From Gammaproteobacteria bacterium (GTDB lineage Bacteria > Pseudomonadota > Gammaproteobacteria > Pseudomonadales > Pseudohongiellaceae): 64,000 nucleotides of DNA. The number at the start of each line of letters is the position of its first letter. Within the stretch, counting starts at the first letter, position 1. Under the pieces are notes generated by a model. It was not told where the DNA came from. It saw nothing but the letters and a program-made list of their open reading frames with translations, and made no database searches. The stretch covers positions 156,707-220,706 of the forward strand of contig JAURLP010000012.1 of the NCBI GenBank assembly GCA_030831165.1, in the 5' to 3' direction. The translations under genes and the position numbers were made by a program. Of the stretch, positions 54,225 to 63,963 are shown piece by piece.

Positions 54225-57080
54225 TTATTTGTTTAGACCTAATGCATCAAGAACCAATTGCTCCTGAAGTCTAATGTGTAAAGCCGTATAACCTGCCGCA
54301 GGTGAAGCAGACAAATCCCTACCGGCATACTCCAATGCCAGTTCTGGATTTAACCTTCTCAATACATTTTTCATGTGATGCTGGCTTGGATACCAGGCAC
54401 CCATATTTTGAGGCTCTTCCTGACACCAAACTGCTTCGGTCAGATTCTTATAAGGTGACAACATTTTATAAAGCGTTTCTTCAGGAAAAGGATAGAGCTG
54501 CTCCAATCGTAAAATAGCAACATCATCCAAACCTGCTTCACGGCGTTTGGCACGTAACTCATAATAAACCTTGCCACTACACATAACAGCTCTTTTAACT
54601 TTGTTAGGGTCAATATCATCCGTCTCACGCAGAACTCTATGGAAGCGACCATTCGCTAAATCGTCATAACTTGAGATGGCTTCTTTATGTCGCAACAAAC
54701 TCTTGGGCGTCATCACTACCAAGGGCTTGCGCAGAGGACGCATCATTTGTCTACGCAGCATGTGGAATATTTGCGATGGATTAGTCGGCACACAAACCTG
54801 AATATTGCCTTCAGCACATAACTGTAAAAATCTCTCCAATCTTGCAGATGAGTGCTCAGGCCCCTGCCCTTCATAACCATGAGGGAGAAACATGGTTAAA
54901 CCACATAATCTCTCCCATTTTATTTCACCACTTGTAACAAACTGGTCAATAACAACCTGAGCACCATTGGCAAAGTCACCAAACTGAGCTTCCCAAATTA
55001 CCAGAGCATCAGGTCTTGTCGTGGCATAGCCGTATTCAAATGCAAGCACTGCTTCTTCAGAAAGCAGTGAATCATATATAACAAACTTGCGCTGCGATTC
55101 AGATACATAACTTAAAGGCACATAGGTTTCACCAGTATCCTGATCATGTAAGACTGCATGACGGTGTGAGAAAGTGCCACGTCCCACATCTTGTCCAGTT
55201 AGTCGAACTTTGTAGTTATTATCCACCAAAGTTGCATATGCAAGCAGTTCTGCGCAGCCCCAATCAAAAGGTTGCTCACCATTAGCCATCGCTGTACGTG
55301 ACTCCAAAACTTTTTCTACTTGCCTGTTTAATTTAAAGCCTTTAGGAATCTGCACCAGTTTATGCGCTAAACTTTGCAACTTATTTATATCAATAGTGGT
55401 ATTACATTTCATGTCAGCGCTATGGCCAAGGTAAGGACGCCAGTCGACATGAAGGGCTGTATTTGGAGCATGCACAAGACTTTTAACTACATGAGTGCCT
55501 TCATCAAGAGCCTTACGATAGCTGCTATTCATGGCTTCAGAATCAGCTTGTGACAATAAACCTTCAGCTATTAGCTTTTGTGAATATAGCGCCCGTGTAG
55601 TGGGCTGCTTTTTTATCACTTTATACATTAAAGGTTGTGTAGCTGAAGGCTCATCCGTTTCGTTATGTCCACGGCGCCGATAGCAAATCAAATCAACGAC
55701 TACATCTTTTCTGAATGTATTACGGAAATCCAGAGCTAATTGAGTAACAAACAATACCGCCTCTGGATCATCTCCATTGACATGGAAGATTGGCGCCTGA
55801 ACCATTTTGGCAACATCGGTACAATACTCAGTAGATCTTGCATCATCCTGGCGGCTTGTTGTAAACCCGACTTGGTTGTTAATAATAATATGTACAGTCC
55901 CGCCTGTCCCATAACCTCGAGTTTGAGACATTTGCAAGGTTTCCATAACCACGCCTTGCCCAGCAAATGCAGCATCGCCATGAACAACAAGAGGCAGAAC
56001 AGTTTTTCCAATTGCATCTTGTCGACGATCCTGACGCGCCCTGACTGAACCCACAATAACTGGCGAGCCAATTTCCAAATGTGAAGGGTTGAAGCCCATA
56101 CTACAATGAACTTCGCCACCGGGAGTCATAACATTTGATGAAAAACCTTGATGGTATTTGACATCACCAGAGCCAATATAACTAACCTTGCCTTCGAATT
56201 CGTTAAACAAGTCTGAAGGGTTTTTGCCCAAGGTATTTACCAATACATTCAATCTGCCACGATGAGCCATGGACATGACAATCTCTTTTGCTCCCTGGAC
56301 TCCAGCTCTTTGTATAATATCGTCGATTGCAGGAATCAAACTCTCCCCACCTTCAAGGCCGAAGCGTTTAGTGCCAGGGTATTTAGAATCCAGATGTTTT
56401 TCTAAACCTTCTGCTGCACTCAAACGTTCTAAAATATGCAGCCTTTCCTCACTAGAAAAAACCGGCTGACCGGCACGGCTTTCAATTCTTCGCTGTATCC
56501 ATTGCTTTTGCTCCAAGTCCACAATCCCCATAAACTCATAGCCAATAAAATTGCAATAAATGCGCTCCAGCATGGATATAATATCCGCAAGGGTAGCTTC
56601 ATTCTGAGATACAAACAGAGGCTGAGTTTTAAACGTGGTATTAAGGTCGGCTTCAGATAGCTGATGAAAGTCCAGTTTTAAATCCGGGACCTCTTCTCTA
56701 TGCATGAGACCTAATGGATCAAGCTTGGCGACCTGATGCCCTCTAACACGATAGGAACTTATAAGCTGCACCACACTAACCTGTTTAGCCTCATGAGAGG
56801 CAGATGCTTGCTGAAGAGCCAAGGCTGGCTGAATAAGAATTGGCGCATCACCGCGACGTGGCAAACCTTCAAATTGTTTTTCAATGCCAGAAAGAGGCTT
56901 CTCAGGATGAGTTGAGCCATTGACACCAGGAAGGTCATTAAAGTATTTCCGCCATTGCTCTGAAACGGCAGCAGGATCGATAAGATAAGCTTCGTAAAGC
57001 TCTTCAATATACTCCAGACTTCCCCCAGAAATATGACTGGAAGCAAGCATTAATTCACGAAAGTTCTCAGCGTTAGACAT
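54225..57080 (-). CDS. sucA: 2-oxoglutarate dehydrogenase E1
   Basis: Thiamine-diphosphate-dependent E1 that decarboxylates 2-oxoglutarate. The 951 residues are close to the E. coli length. They show the N-terminal YIEELYEAYLIDP E2-binding region, the SMAHRGRLNVLVN block, and FLPHGYEGQGPEHSSARLER near the C-terminal part. AAGGAA precedes the ATG. It follows sdhB by 18 bases. Confidence 0.98.
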   Translation of the reverse strand: MSNAENFRELMLASSHISGGSLEYIEELYEAYLIDPAAVSEQWRKYFNDLPGVNGSTHPEKPLSGIEKQFEGLPRRGDAPILIQPALALQQASASHEAKQVSVVQLISSYRVRGHQVAKLDPLGLMHREEVPDLKLDFHQLSEADLNTTFKTQPLFVSQNEATLADIISMLERIYCNFIGYEFMGIVDLEQKQWIQRRIESRAGQPVFSSEERLHILERLSAAEGLEKHLDSKYPGTKRFGLEGGESLIPAIDDIIQRAGVQGAKEIVMSMAHRGRLNVLVNTLGKNPSDLFNEFEGKVSYIGSGDVKYHQGFSSNVMTPGGEVHCSMGFNPSHLEIGSPVIVGSVRARQDRRQDAIGKTVLPLVVHGDAAFAGQGVVMETLQMSQTRGYGTGGTVHIIINNQVGFTTSRQDDARSTEYCTDVAKMVQAPIFHVNGDDPEAVLFVTQLALDFRNTFRKDVVVDLICYRRRGHNETDEPSATQPLMYKVIKKQPTTRALYSQKLIAEGLLSQADSEAMNSSYRKALDEGTHVVKSLVHAPNTALHVDWRPYLGHSADMKCNTTIDINKLQSLAHKLVQIPKGFKLNRQVEKVLESRTAMANGEQPFDWGCAELLAYATLVDNNYKVRLTGQDVGRGTFSHRHAVLHDQDTGETYVPLSYVSESQRKFVIYDSLLSEEAVLAFEYGYATTRPDALVIWEAQFGDFANGAQVVIDQFVTSGEIKWERLCGLTMFLPHGYEGQGPEHSSARLERFLQLCAEGNIQVCVPTNPSQIFHMLRRQMMRPLRKPLVVMTPKSLLRHKEAISSYDDLANGRFHRVLRETDDIDPNKVKRAVMCSGKVYYELRAKRREAGLDDVAILRLEQLYPFPEETLYKMLSPYKNLTEAVWCQEEPQNMGAWYPSQHHMKNVLRRLNPELALEYAGRDLSASPAAGYTALHIRLQEQLVLDALGLNK

Positions 57081-57098
57081 CGTCTTTCCTTGGTCAGC

Positions 57099-57803
57099 TT
57101 AGGTGGCACGCTCCATTAACATGGATCTGATATGGCCAATTGCACGAGTGGGATTCAAGCCTTTAGGGCAAACTGCAACACAATTCATAATTCCTCGGCA
57201 TCTGAAAACACTAAAGGGATCTTCTAAATCAGCTAAGCGCTCATCTGTATGAGTATCACGACTATCAGCCAGGAAACGGTATGCTTGCAGCAAACCTGCA
57301 GGCCCTACAAATTTATCCGGATTCCACCAGAATGAAGGACAGTTTGTTGAGCAACAGGCACACAAAATACATTCATATAAACCATCAAGCTTGGCTCTTT
57401 CTTCTGGAGACTGTAAACGTTCAATAGCCGGTGCAGGTTCATCGTTCTGTAAATAGGGTTTTATTTTTTCATACTGCTTATAGAAAGCCCCCATATCAAC
57501 AACAAGGTCACGAATGACGGGCAAACCAGGTAAAGGACGTAGTGTCAGTTTGTTATTTTTGATGACAGAGGAGACCGGTGTAATACAGGCCAAACCATTT
57601 ACGCCATTAATATTCATACCATCAGAACCACACACACCTTCGCGACAAGAGCGACGATAGGCAACACTTGGATCTTCATTTTTAACCAACTGCAGAACAT
57701 CAAGCACCATCAAGTCTTTGCCTTCAGGCAACTCAATTTCCACTTCCTGCATGTAGGGTTTTAAATCTGTTTCTGGGTTGTAACGATAAACACTAACTAA
57801 CAC
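57099..57803 (-). CDS. sdhB: Succinate dehydrogenase iron-sulfur subunit
   Basis: Iron-sulfur subunit of succinate:ubiquinone oxidoreductase. The 234 residues have the 2Fe-2S ligands in CREGVCGSDG with a later Cys, and the 4Fe-4S and 3Fe-4S ligands in CILCACCSTNCPS and CRGIMNCVAVCPKGL. The start is GTG at 57801-57803 with AGGTG 7 bases upstream. Confidence 0.98.
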   Translation of the reverse strand: MLVSVYRYNPETDLKPYMQEVEIELPEGKDLMVLDVLQLVKNEDPSVAYRRSCREGVCGSDGMNINGVNGLACITPVSSVIKNNKLTLRPLPGLPVIRDLVVDMGAFYKQYEKIKPYLQNDEPAPAIERLQSPEERAKLDGLYECILCACCSTNCPSFWWNPDKFVGPAGLLQAYRFLADSRDTHTDERLADLEDPFSVFRCRGIMNCVAVCPKGLNPTRAIGHIRSMLMERAT

Positions 57804-57833
57804 GATGCGTCACCTATATTCTTAATAAGAGTC

Positions 57834-59606
57834 TTAGTAAGTACGGATTTTCGGTTCAAACGTTGGCACTGTAAGGGGTGTGAAATTCACACTACGTTTT
57901 GACAAGGATTTATTACCTGGCATATATAATGAATGACACAGCCAGTTCTTATCATCTCGCTCAGTGAAATCTTCACGCGCATGCGCACCACGGCTTTCTT
58001 CCCTTTTTTCTGCGGCTATTGCAGTTGCTTCTGCCACTTCAAACAGGTTTTCAAGCTCAAGTGCTTCAATACGAGCAGTATTAAATGCCTGACTTTTATC
58101 TTCCAGTTTGATATTAGCGATACGGTCTCGTAGAACTGAAAGTTTCTCAATGCCTTCGCGCATGAAATCTCCGCGCCTGAAAACGCCAAAATGATTTTGC
58201 ATAATGTTTTGTAATTCTTTGCGAAGCTCTGACACTTTTTCACCTGAATTGCTTTCATTAAGGCGATTTAAGCGCTGCATTCCTTCTTCAATGTCTGTAT
58301 CTGATGCGTCACGCATCTCAATTCCCTGGCTTAGCATTTTCTCGATATGTATCCCTGCTGCTCTTCCAAATACCACAAGATCCAATAAAGAATTACCACC
58401 CAGTCGGTTAGCACCATGGACGGATACACATGCAGCTTCACCCACGGCAAACAAACCTTCAATTATTTTATCATTGCCTTGAGCATCCTGGGTCAATGCC
58501 TGGCCATTAACATTAGTCGGAATACCTCCCATCATGTAATGACAAGTTGGAATAACCGGAATCGGCTCTTTTACAGGATCAACATGCGCAAAGGTTCTAG
58601 AAAGCTCAAGAATACCCGGCAATCTTTCATTTAGGGTTTTTTCACCCAAGTGATCCAGCTTTAATAAAACATGATCAGCTTCCGGGCCAACTCCTCGGCC
58701 TTCCAATACCTCCAAGACCATAGAGCGCGCGACTACATCTCGACCTGCAAGATCTTTAGCGTTTGGCGCATAGCGCTCCATAAAACGTTCGCCATCCTTA
58801 TTGATTAAGTAGCCACCTTCACCTCGGCAGCCCTCAGTGACCAGTGTCCCTGCCCCATAAATACCGGTTGGGTGAAACTGCCACATTTCAATATCCTGCA
58901 CTGGATAGCCAGCGCGTAATGCCATACCAATCCCGTCACCAGTATTAATCAAGGCATTAGTCGTTGAAGCATATATACGGCCAGCTCCACCTGTTGCAAA
59001 TACGGTTGCTTTTGATTTTATATAAGCGGTTTCGCCAGTCTCTATACAAATGGCTATCACGCCAACGACAACACCATCCTGGTTTTTAACGATATCAGTA
59101 GCAAACCATTCATTAAAAAATACAGTGTTATTTTTCAGATTTCCCTGATATAGGGTGTGCAATAAAGCATGACCCGTTCGATCGGCGGCAGCACAGGTTC
59201 GGGCTGCTTGACCGCCGTTACCATAATCTTTTGACTGACCACCAAAGGGACGTTGATAAATACGGCCGTTTTCGGTTCGGGAGAATGGCAAGCCCATGTG
59301 TTCCAGCTCAAATACAGCCTGCGGTCCTTCACTGCACATGTATTCAATAGCATCCTGATCACCAATATAATCAGAGCCTTTTACAGTGTCATACATATGC
59401 CAGCGCCAATCATCATTCGGATCATCACTGGCTATAGCACAAGTAATTCCGCCTTGAGCAGATACTGTATGCGAGCGCGTTGGAAACACCTTGGTAATAA
59501 CTGCTGTTTTATATCCTGATTGGGCAAGCTGCAGGGCTGCACGCATACCAGAGCCACCGCCACCAACAATTACCGCATCAAATGAGAGAGTTCTGATTTT
59601 AGCCAC
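57834..59606 (-). CDS. sdhA: Succinate dehydrogenase flavoprotein subunit
   Basis: Catalytic FAD subunit that oxidises succinate to fumarate. The 590 residues have the FAD loop [11 protein letters not shown], the flavin-linked His 46 in [10 protein letters not shown], and catalytic regions including [12 protein letters not shown] and [10 protein letters not shown]. The start is GTG at 59604-59606 with GGAGT upstream, 3 bases after the sdhD stop. Confidence 0.98.
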   Translation of the reverse strand: MAKIRTLSFDAVIVGGGGSGMRAALQLAQSGYKTAVITKVFPTRSHTVSAQGGITCAIASDDPNDDWRWHMYDTVKGSDYIGDQDAIEYMCSEGPQAVFELEHMGLPFSRTENGRIYQRPFGGQSKDYGNGGQAARTCAAADRTGHALLHTLYQGNLKNNTVFFNEWFATDIVKNQDGVVVGVIAICIETGETAYIKSKATVFATGGAGRIYASTTNALINTGDGIGMALRAGYPVQDIEMWQFHPTGIYGAGTLVTEGCRGEGGYLINKDGERFMERYAPNAKDLAGRDVVARSMVLEVLEGRGVGPEADHVLLKLDHLGEKTLNERLPGILELSRTFAHVDPVKEPIPVIPTCHYMMGGIPTNVNGQALTQDAQGNDKIIEGLFAVGEAACVSVHGANRLGGNSLLDLVVFGRAAGIHIEKMLSQGIEMRDASDTDIEEGMQRLNRLNESNSGEKVSELRKELQNIMQNHFGVFRRGDFMREGIEKLSVLRDRIANIKLEDKSQAFNTARIEALELENLFEVAEATAIAAEKREESRGAHAREDFTERDDKNWLCHSLYMPGNKSLSKRSVNFTPLTVPTFEPKIRTY

Positions 59607-59609
59607 AGT

Positions 59610-59978
59610 TTAAATACTCCATAAAATCTGTACGCCCCAGACAAAATAGACGAATAAAATTAGAAGGCACAGTAACTCAAAACCAAATCGTACCTTGTTC
59701 GCGCTAGCACCTAGCATTTTGGGGGTAAGGTAGTCAGTCGCAATAGTCCACATACCAATCCATGCATGCGCGCAAAGAGAAAGCAAGGCAACCAAACTAA
59801 AAATACGAATAGCATTATTAGCAAATAAAGCTCGCCATTCCTGATATTGCATATCTGGTCTGGAAATAAATATATACGCCAGAAACAGGATATAAATTAG
59901 CAATATGACGGCAGATATTCTTTGCACCACCCAATCATAGAGGCCGCTTCTACCAAAACTTGTGACATTAGTTACCAT
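59610..59978 (-). CDS. sdhD: Succinate dehydrogenase membrane anchor SdhD
   Basis: A 122-residue membrane anchor with three helices that holds heme b and the quinone site together with SdhC. A SGLYDWVVQRISAVILLIY segment and a HAWIGMWTIATDYL block with a likely heme-ligand His are visible. I chose the ATG at 59976-59978 because GGGGG is 7 bases upstream; a TTG two codons earlier sits too close to it. It overlaps the sdhC stop by 7 bases. Confidence 0.94.
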   Translation of the reverse strand: MVTNVTSFGRSGLYDWVVQRISAVILLIYILFLAYIFISRPDMQYQEWRALFANNAIRIFSLVALLSLCAHAWIGMWTIATDYLTPKMLGASANKVRFGFELLCLLILFVYFVWGVQILWSI

Positions 59979-60346
59979 ATCCAAACCCCCAGAGCGATTA
60001 TGAGGACCAGACTCAGAAAAATTGTAATTTTTGCTCCAACTGGCGCAGCTTCTTTGGTCTCACCAATACCGGAGTCCATCAAGAGGTGTTTGATTCCTGC
60101 GACCATGTGATAAGCCAAAGCAGACAAAATACCCCAAACCACAAACTTGGCTATTGGCGAAGTCATGGCCTCTTTTATCTGATTGAAACCCTCTTCACTG
60201 CCAAGCGAGGTATTGAAAATCCATAGCAAAATCGCGATGCCTACAAATACAATCACTCCTGACACTCGATGCGTGATAGATGTGTAAGCCGCCAGTGGCA
60301 GACTGATTGTGGAGATATCCAAATTGACTGGTCGATTATCTTTCAC
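59972..60346 (-). CDS. sdhC: Succinate dehydrogenase cytochrome b556 subunit SdhC
   Basis: A 124-residue membrane subunit with three helices. Its N-terminus (RPVNLDISTISLPLAAYTSITHR split by a loop) carries the conserved SITHRVSG signature, and the HMVAGIKHLLMDSG block holds the heme-ligand His. The start is GTG at 60344-60346 with GAGGGG 10 bases upstream. It is the first gene of the sdhCDAB-sucAB-lpd-sucCD operon. Confidence 0.95.
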   Translation of the reverse strand: MKDNRPVNLDISTISLPLAAYTSITHRVSGVIVFVGIAILLWIFNTSLGSEEGFNQIKEAMTSPIAKFVVWGILSALAYHMVAGIKHLLMDSGIGETKEAAPVGAKITIFLSLVLIIALGVWIW

Positions 60347-60446
60347 TTGCTAACAACCCCTCTTCTGAGATAATTACTTTTTCTATCAGTTTTTTAGCTC
60401 TGATAGATTTTTATTATCATAACCCTACAGCTTATAAAAAGAACGC

Positions 60447-60475
60447 ATATTAGTCGCTTAAGGCCCTTTTATCAA
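60447..60475 (-). promoter_or_regulatory. Candidate sdhC operon promoter
   Basis: On the minus strand TTGATA (60470-60475), a 17-base spacer and TAATAT (60447-60452) form a good sigma-70 promoter. The leader to the GTG at 60346 would be about 94 bases. It contains a 7-base-pair hairpin with arms 60383-60389 and 60400-60406. Confidence 0.6.
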
Positions 60476-60556
60476 CAGCCTTGTAAAGCTTTTTTTATAA
60501 AAATCAAAAGGCATTTTTTTAAGTTATACAACAAGAAAATTGCATAAAATGGCAAT

Positions 60557-60579
60557 GATAATTTGACAAAATAATTATC
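60557..60579. promoter_or_regulatory. Inverted repeat overlapping the gltA -35
   Basis: GATAATT (60557-60563) and AATTATC (60573-60579) are perfect inverted half-sites 16 bases apart and flank the -35 hexamer. This is a plausible operator. The spacing does not fit a Fur box. Confidence 0.35.
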
Positions 60580-60591
60580 AGAAGCTAGTGT
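60563..60591 (+). promoter_or_regulatory. Candidate gltA promoter
   Basis: A perfect -35 TTGACA (60563-60568), a 17-base spacer and TAGTGT (60586-60591) lie about 67 bases before the gltA start. Downstream, in the leader, is the palindrome GTACTTTAAAAGTAC at 60609-60623. Confidence 0.6.
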
Positions 60592-60657
60592 GCGACTTCC
60601 GAAATGGCGTACTTTAAAAGTACACCCTTCAAATAAAATCTCTTAACAGGAGCTCTT

Positions 60658-61938
60658 ATGGCTGAGAAAAAAGCTCAGTTGTCATTTGATGGCATAAATG
60701 AATCCTTCGACTTACCCGTTTATGAAGGCACAATTGGCGCAGATGTTGTTGATGTAAGCAGTTTAGCAGGAAAAGGTGTATTCACTTTCGACCCTGGCTT
60801 TATGTCTACAGCTTCTTGCGAATCAAAAATTACCTATATTGATGGAGATAAGGGAGTCCTTCTTTATCGAGGCTATCCAATTGAACAACTCGCTGAAAAA
60901 TCTGATTTCCTTGAATGTTGCTACCTGCTTTTAAATGGTGAATTACCTTCAGCACAACAAAAAGAAGAATTTAACTCTTCTATCAAATACCACACCATGG
61001 TGCATGAACAAATGCATAGCTTTTTTAATGGCTTTCCACGTCACGCTCATCCTATGGCTATCATGGTTGGCGTCGTTGGTGCATTGTCTGCGTTTTATCA
61101 CGACAACATGCAAATCAGTAATGAACACCATCGAATGGATGCCGCGCTTCGTGTAATTGCAAAGATGCCAACCCTGGCAGCGATGTGCTACAAGTATTCC
61201 GTTGGCCAACCATTTATCTATCCGGATAACACCCTGAGTTTCTCTGAAAACTTTTTGCATATGATGTTCAGTACGCCTTGTGAAGAGAGCAAGATTAGTC
61301 CAGTTCTGGTTGATGCAATGGATAAGATATTTCTTTTGCATGCCGACCATGAGCAAAACGCATCCACATCCACTGTAAGATTGGCCGGCTCCACAGGCGC
61401 TAATCCATATGCTTGCGTATCTTCCGGTATTACTGCTCTATGGGGACCAGCTCATGGTGGCGCCAATGAAGCTGTACTGAAGATGCTCAGTGAAATTGGC
61501 GATGAATCACAAATAGATAAATTTATAGCTCGCGCTAAAGATAAAGATGACCCCTTCCGACTGATGGGATTTGGTCATCGCGTTTACAAAAACTTTGATC
61601 CACGCGCCACCGTTTTACGCGAAGCTTGCAAGAATGTTCTTGCAGAACTTCAAATGGAAGATGACCCCTTGCTTAAAATTGCAATCAAACTGGAAAAAAT
61701 TGCTCTGGAAGATGAATATTTTATTGAAAGGAATTTATACCCTAATGTAGATTTTTACTCAGGGATTATATTAAAAGCTATCGGCATTCCTATTGGCATG
61801 TTTACAGTAATATTTGCTACCGGCAGAACCCCTGGATGGGTTGCCCACTGGCACGAAATGATCAGTAATCCATTTAAAATTGGTCGCCCCAGACAATTAT
61901 ATACTGGCCCAACTTTACGAGATTACCCTGATAAATAG
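60658..61938 (+). CDS. gltA: Citrate synthase
   Basis: Condenses acetyl-CoA and oxaloacetate to citrate. The 426 residues match the gammaproteobacterial hexameric type II enzyme. Catalytic residues are visible: His 266 in HGGANEAV, His 307 in GHRVYK and Asp 365 in NVDFYSG (264, 305 and 362 in E. coli). AGGAG precedes the ATG. It is divergent from the sdh operon, as in E. coli and Pseudomonas, and ends at a strong terminator. Confidence 0.98.
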   Translation: MAEKKAQLSFDGINESFDLPVYEGTIGADVVDVSSLAGKGVFTFDPGFMSTASCESKITYIDGDKGVLLYRGYPIEQLAEKSDFLECCYLLLNGELPSAQQKEEFNSSIKYHTMVHEQMHSFFNGFPRHAHPMAIMVGVVGALSAFYHDNMQISNEHHRMDAALRVIAKMPTLAAMCYKYSVGQPFIYPDNTLSFSENFLHMMFSTPCEESKISPVLVDAMDKIFLLHADHEQNASTSTVRLAGSTGANPYACVSSGITALWGPAHGGANEAVLKMLSEIGDESQIDKFIARAKDKDDPFRLMGFGHRVYKNFDPRATVLREACKNVLAELQMEDDPLLKIAIKLEKIALEDEYFIERNLYPNVDFYSGIILKAIGIPIGMFTVIFATGRTPGWVAHWHEMISNPFKIGRPRQLYTGPTLRDYPDK

Positions 61939-61964
61939 ATCTTTTCTTTTTAACTAGTCATATC

Positions 61965-62003
61965 AAGCTCTAGGGAATACTGTTCATTCCCTAGAGCTTT
62001 TTT
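61965..62003 (+). terminator. Intrinsic terminator of gltA
   Basis: A perfect 14-base-pair hairpin, arms 61965-61978 and 61986-61999, with a 7-base loop, followed by a T-run to 62003. It lies 27 bases after the gltA stop. Confidence 0.95.
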
Positions 62004-62187
62004 AATTTCCCAAGATAAAAATCACATCAATTTTGGATTTTCTTAACCGCTAAACTGTTTTTTAATAAACTTCCATCAACCCTGTTCTTGCAACGCTAAA
62101 TCAAGACAAAACATATAAAGAATTCGTTTTTTAAACAAACACTAGATATTATATTTTTCATAAGAATTCGACCTGAAAGAGGCAGTT

Positions 62188-63381
62188 ATGAAATCAAGTG
62201 ATTGTTCCCGCCGAAAGTTATTGCAATACCTTGCAGGCAGCCCTCTTCTAGCAGGTTTAGATAACTTACCTTTAATCGCAGCTGAAAGGCTTGATGACAG
62301 AGACTATATTGCTGAATCAGCCGAGTGGGCCGTAAACGTTTTTGACATGGAAAATGTCGCCTTAAAAAACTTGAGTCAGGCCCACTGGACTTATGTTTCT
62401 CAAGGGGTCGATGATGAACTTACACTACGAGCTAACCGAGCGGGTTATGAGCGACTTCACCTTAGGGCTCGAAGACTGGTTGATGTAAGCACCATCAGCA
62501 AACAGACTGAGTTGCTCGGACATACTCTAGCATCCCCTATTATTATGGCCCCGGTAGGAGGCTTGGGCATGGCACACACTAATGGTGAAATCGAAGCAGC
62601 TCTTGGCGCAAGAAACACTGGACATAAAATGATCTTGTCTACAGCAGCCACCTTTGGCATAGAAGACGTCACTGCGGCCCGTGGCGAACCAGTCTGGTAT
62701 CAACTTTATGCAACCAATATCTGGGAAATCACCCAGGGAATATTACGTCGTGTAGAGGCATCAGGCTCCGATGTCTTGTTTTTGACTACCGACATCCCTG
62801 ACCGCAATCAGGACCGTATGCGTCGTTTCGACCAGAATTCAGATGCATGTACCGACTGCCATATTCCAGGAACAACCTTTGCTGACAGGACTATGCTGCA
62901 GGGATTAAATGCCCCTCGCAATATCAGTTCACAAAATATGGCTATGGATTGGGCGTGGCTCAGACGACTGCGTGATTCTACTGACATGAAAATAGTAATT
63001 AAGGGGATCACTCACCCTGAAGATGCCCGACTGGCACTCAGTGCTGGTGTTGATGCTATCCATGTTTCCAATCACGGAGGTCGAGCTGATGAAAGCGGCT
63101 TCGCAACTATTGATTCCTTACCAGAAGTGGTTGACGTTGTTCGAGGACGTATACCAGTGATAATGGATGGGGGCATACGACGTGGAATGGATGTACTGAA
63201 AGCTTTGGCGCTTGGGGCGAATGCTGTTTGTATCGGCAGACCCTATATCTGGGGGCTAGCGGCTTTTGGCCAGGAAGGAGTAAGCAAGGTGTTACAGATA
63301 CTTGATCATGAACTGGAAGTAGCCATGCGGCAGGCAGGAACACCGTCACTGGCCGATATAACGAGAGATACGGTTCGCTAG
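62188..63381 (+). CDS. Tat-exported FMN alpha-hydroxy-acid dehydrogenase with CxxCH motif
   Basis: A 397-residue member of the FMN-dependent lactate/glycolate/mandelate oxidase family. Catalytic residues are visible: Tyr 171 in YQLY, Asp 202 in LTTDIP, His 296 and Arg 299 in SNHGGR, and the phosphate loop DGGIRRGMDVLKAL. The N-terminus has a twin-arginine motif (SRRKLLQYLAG) and a hydrophobic stretch, so the folded flavoprotein is probably exported. Residues 221-225 are CTDCH, a cytochrome c heme-binding pattern in the variable loop after the DxP motif. The usual QLD after HGGR is ADE here. Substrate and electron acceptor are unknown. GAGG precedes the ATG. Confidence 0.9.
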   Translation: MKSSDCSRRKLLQYLAGSPLLAGLDNLPLIAAERLDDRDYIAESAEWAVNVFDMENVALKNLSQAHWTYVSQGVDDELTLRANRAGYERLHLRARRLVDVSTISKQTELLGHTLASPIIMAPVGGLGMAHTNGEIEAALGARNTGHKMILSTAATFGIEDVTAARGEPVWYQLYATNIWEITQGILRRVEASGSDVLFLTTDIPDRNQDRMRRFDQNSDACTDCHIPGTTFADRTMLQGLNAPRNISSQNMAMDWAWLRRLRDSTDMKIVIKGITHPEDARLALSAGVDAIHVSNHGGRADESGFATIDSLPEVVDVVRGRIPVIMDGGIRRGMDVLKALALGANAVCIGRPYIWGLAAFGQEGVSKVLQILDHELEVAMRQAGTPSLADITRDTVR

Positions 63382-63803
63382 AATAACTGACTTATTAATC
63401 TTTATAGTTGGTGTCACCACCGGCCTCTACTCTAGACGATGACAAGCTCTAAGGTCTCAACCAGACCCTATATAATACCTAACATTATCTACATCTAGAG
63501 AAATAACCTGTTCCGGTATAACTTGCCGATATTTCATATGGATTTTTCCCATGCCTGCCTAATTAGTTAAAATTTTATGAGCAAATATTTCTCTATTCAG
63601 AATTATCATAGTTTCCTCTAGCCTTATTTTTATAGATTTGGATCATTATGAACTTGCTATTCTAGGTGAGCAAGCCCATGCTTACTTTAGATAGAAAGCA
63701 GGCCTTCAATCACAAACCTCAAGGTGATAAGTGTCTTTCATGCTAAAGATAAAAAAGACTCTATCTATTTAGCAGTGAATTGATTTTTGGGGTTCCTGAA
63801 AGC
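63382..63803. other. Gene-free stretch after the hydroxy-acid dehydrogenase
   Basis: About 420 AT-rich bases with frequent stops in all frames. A short inverted repeat (GGTCT and AGACC, near 63451-63465) is the only structure I notice. No protein, RNA gene or mobile-element remnant is recognised. Confidence 0.5.
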
Positions 63804-63839
63804 AAAAAACCAACATCACAATTCAGTAATGTTGGTTTT
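63804..63839 (-). terminator. Intrinsic terminator downstream of tRNA-Glu
   Basis: A perfect 11-base-pair hairpin, arms 63806-63816 and 63829-63839, with a 12-base loop. The A-run at 63804-63809 gives a T-run on the minus strand. It lies 49 bases past the tRNA 3' end. Confidence 0.8.
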
Positions 63840-63887
63840 AATTGTCGCAATATATAAAACAATTAACTTTTAATTTATATAAAAATA

Positions 63888-63963
63888 TGGCGTCCCCTAG
63901 GGGTTTCGAACCCCTGTTGCCTGGATGAAAACCAGGTGTCCTAGGCCTCTAGACGAAGGGGAC
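63888..63963 (-). tRNA. tRNA-Glu (anticodon TTC)
   Basis: A complete 76-base tRNA with encoded CCA. The acceptor arms GTCCCC and GGGGAC pair. The anticodon arm is CCTGG, loop TTTTCAT, CCAGG, which gives anticodon TTC. The T arm contains GGTTCGAA. The sequence is nearly that of E. coli tRNA-Glu outside the anticodon stem. Its promoter lies beyond the window edge. Confidence 0.98.

Noticed and set aside
60383..60406. Hairpin in the sdhC leader as a terminator or riboswitch
   Set aside because: The 7-base-pair stem is A-T rich with no T-run on the minus strand, and it matches no riboswitch class known to me.
60557..60579. Fur box near gltA
   Set aside because: The GATAAT and ATTATC half-sites are present, but the gap between them is 11 bases instead of the 7 in the Fur consensus, and the middle element is missing.
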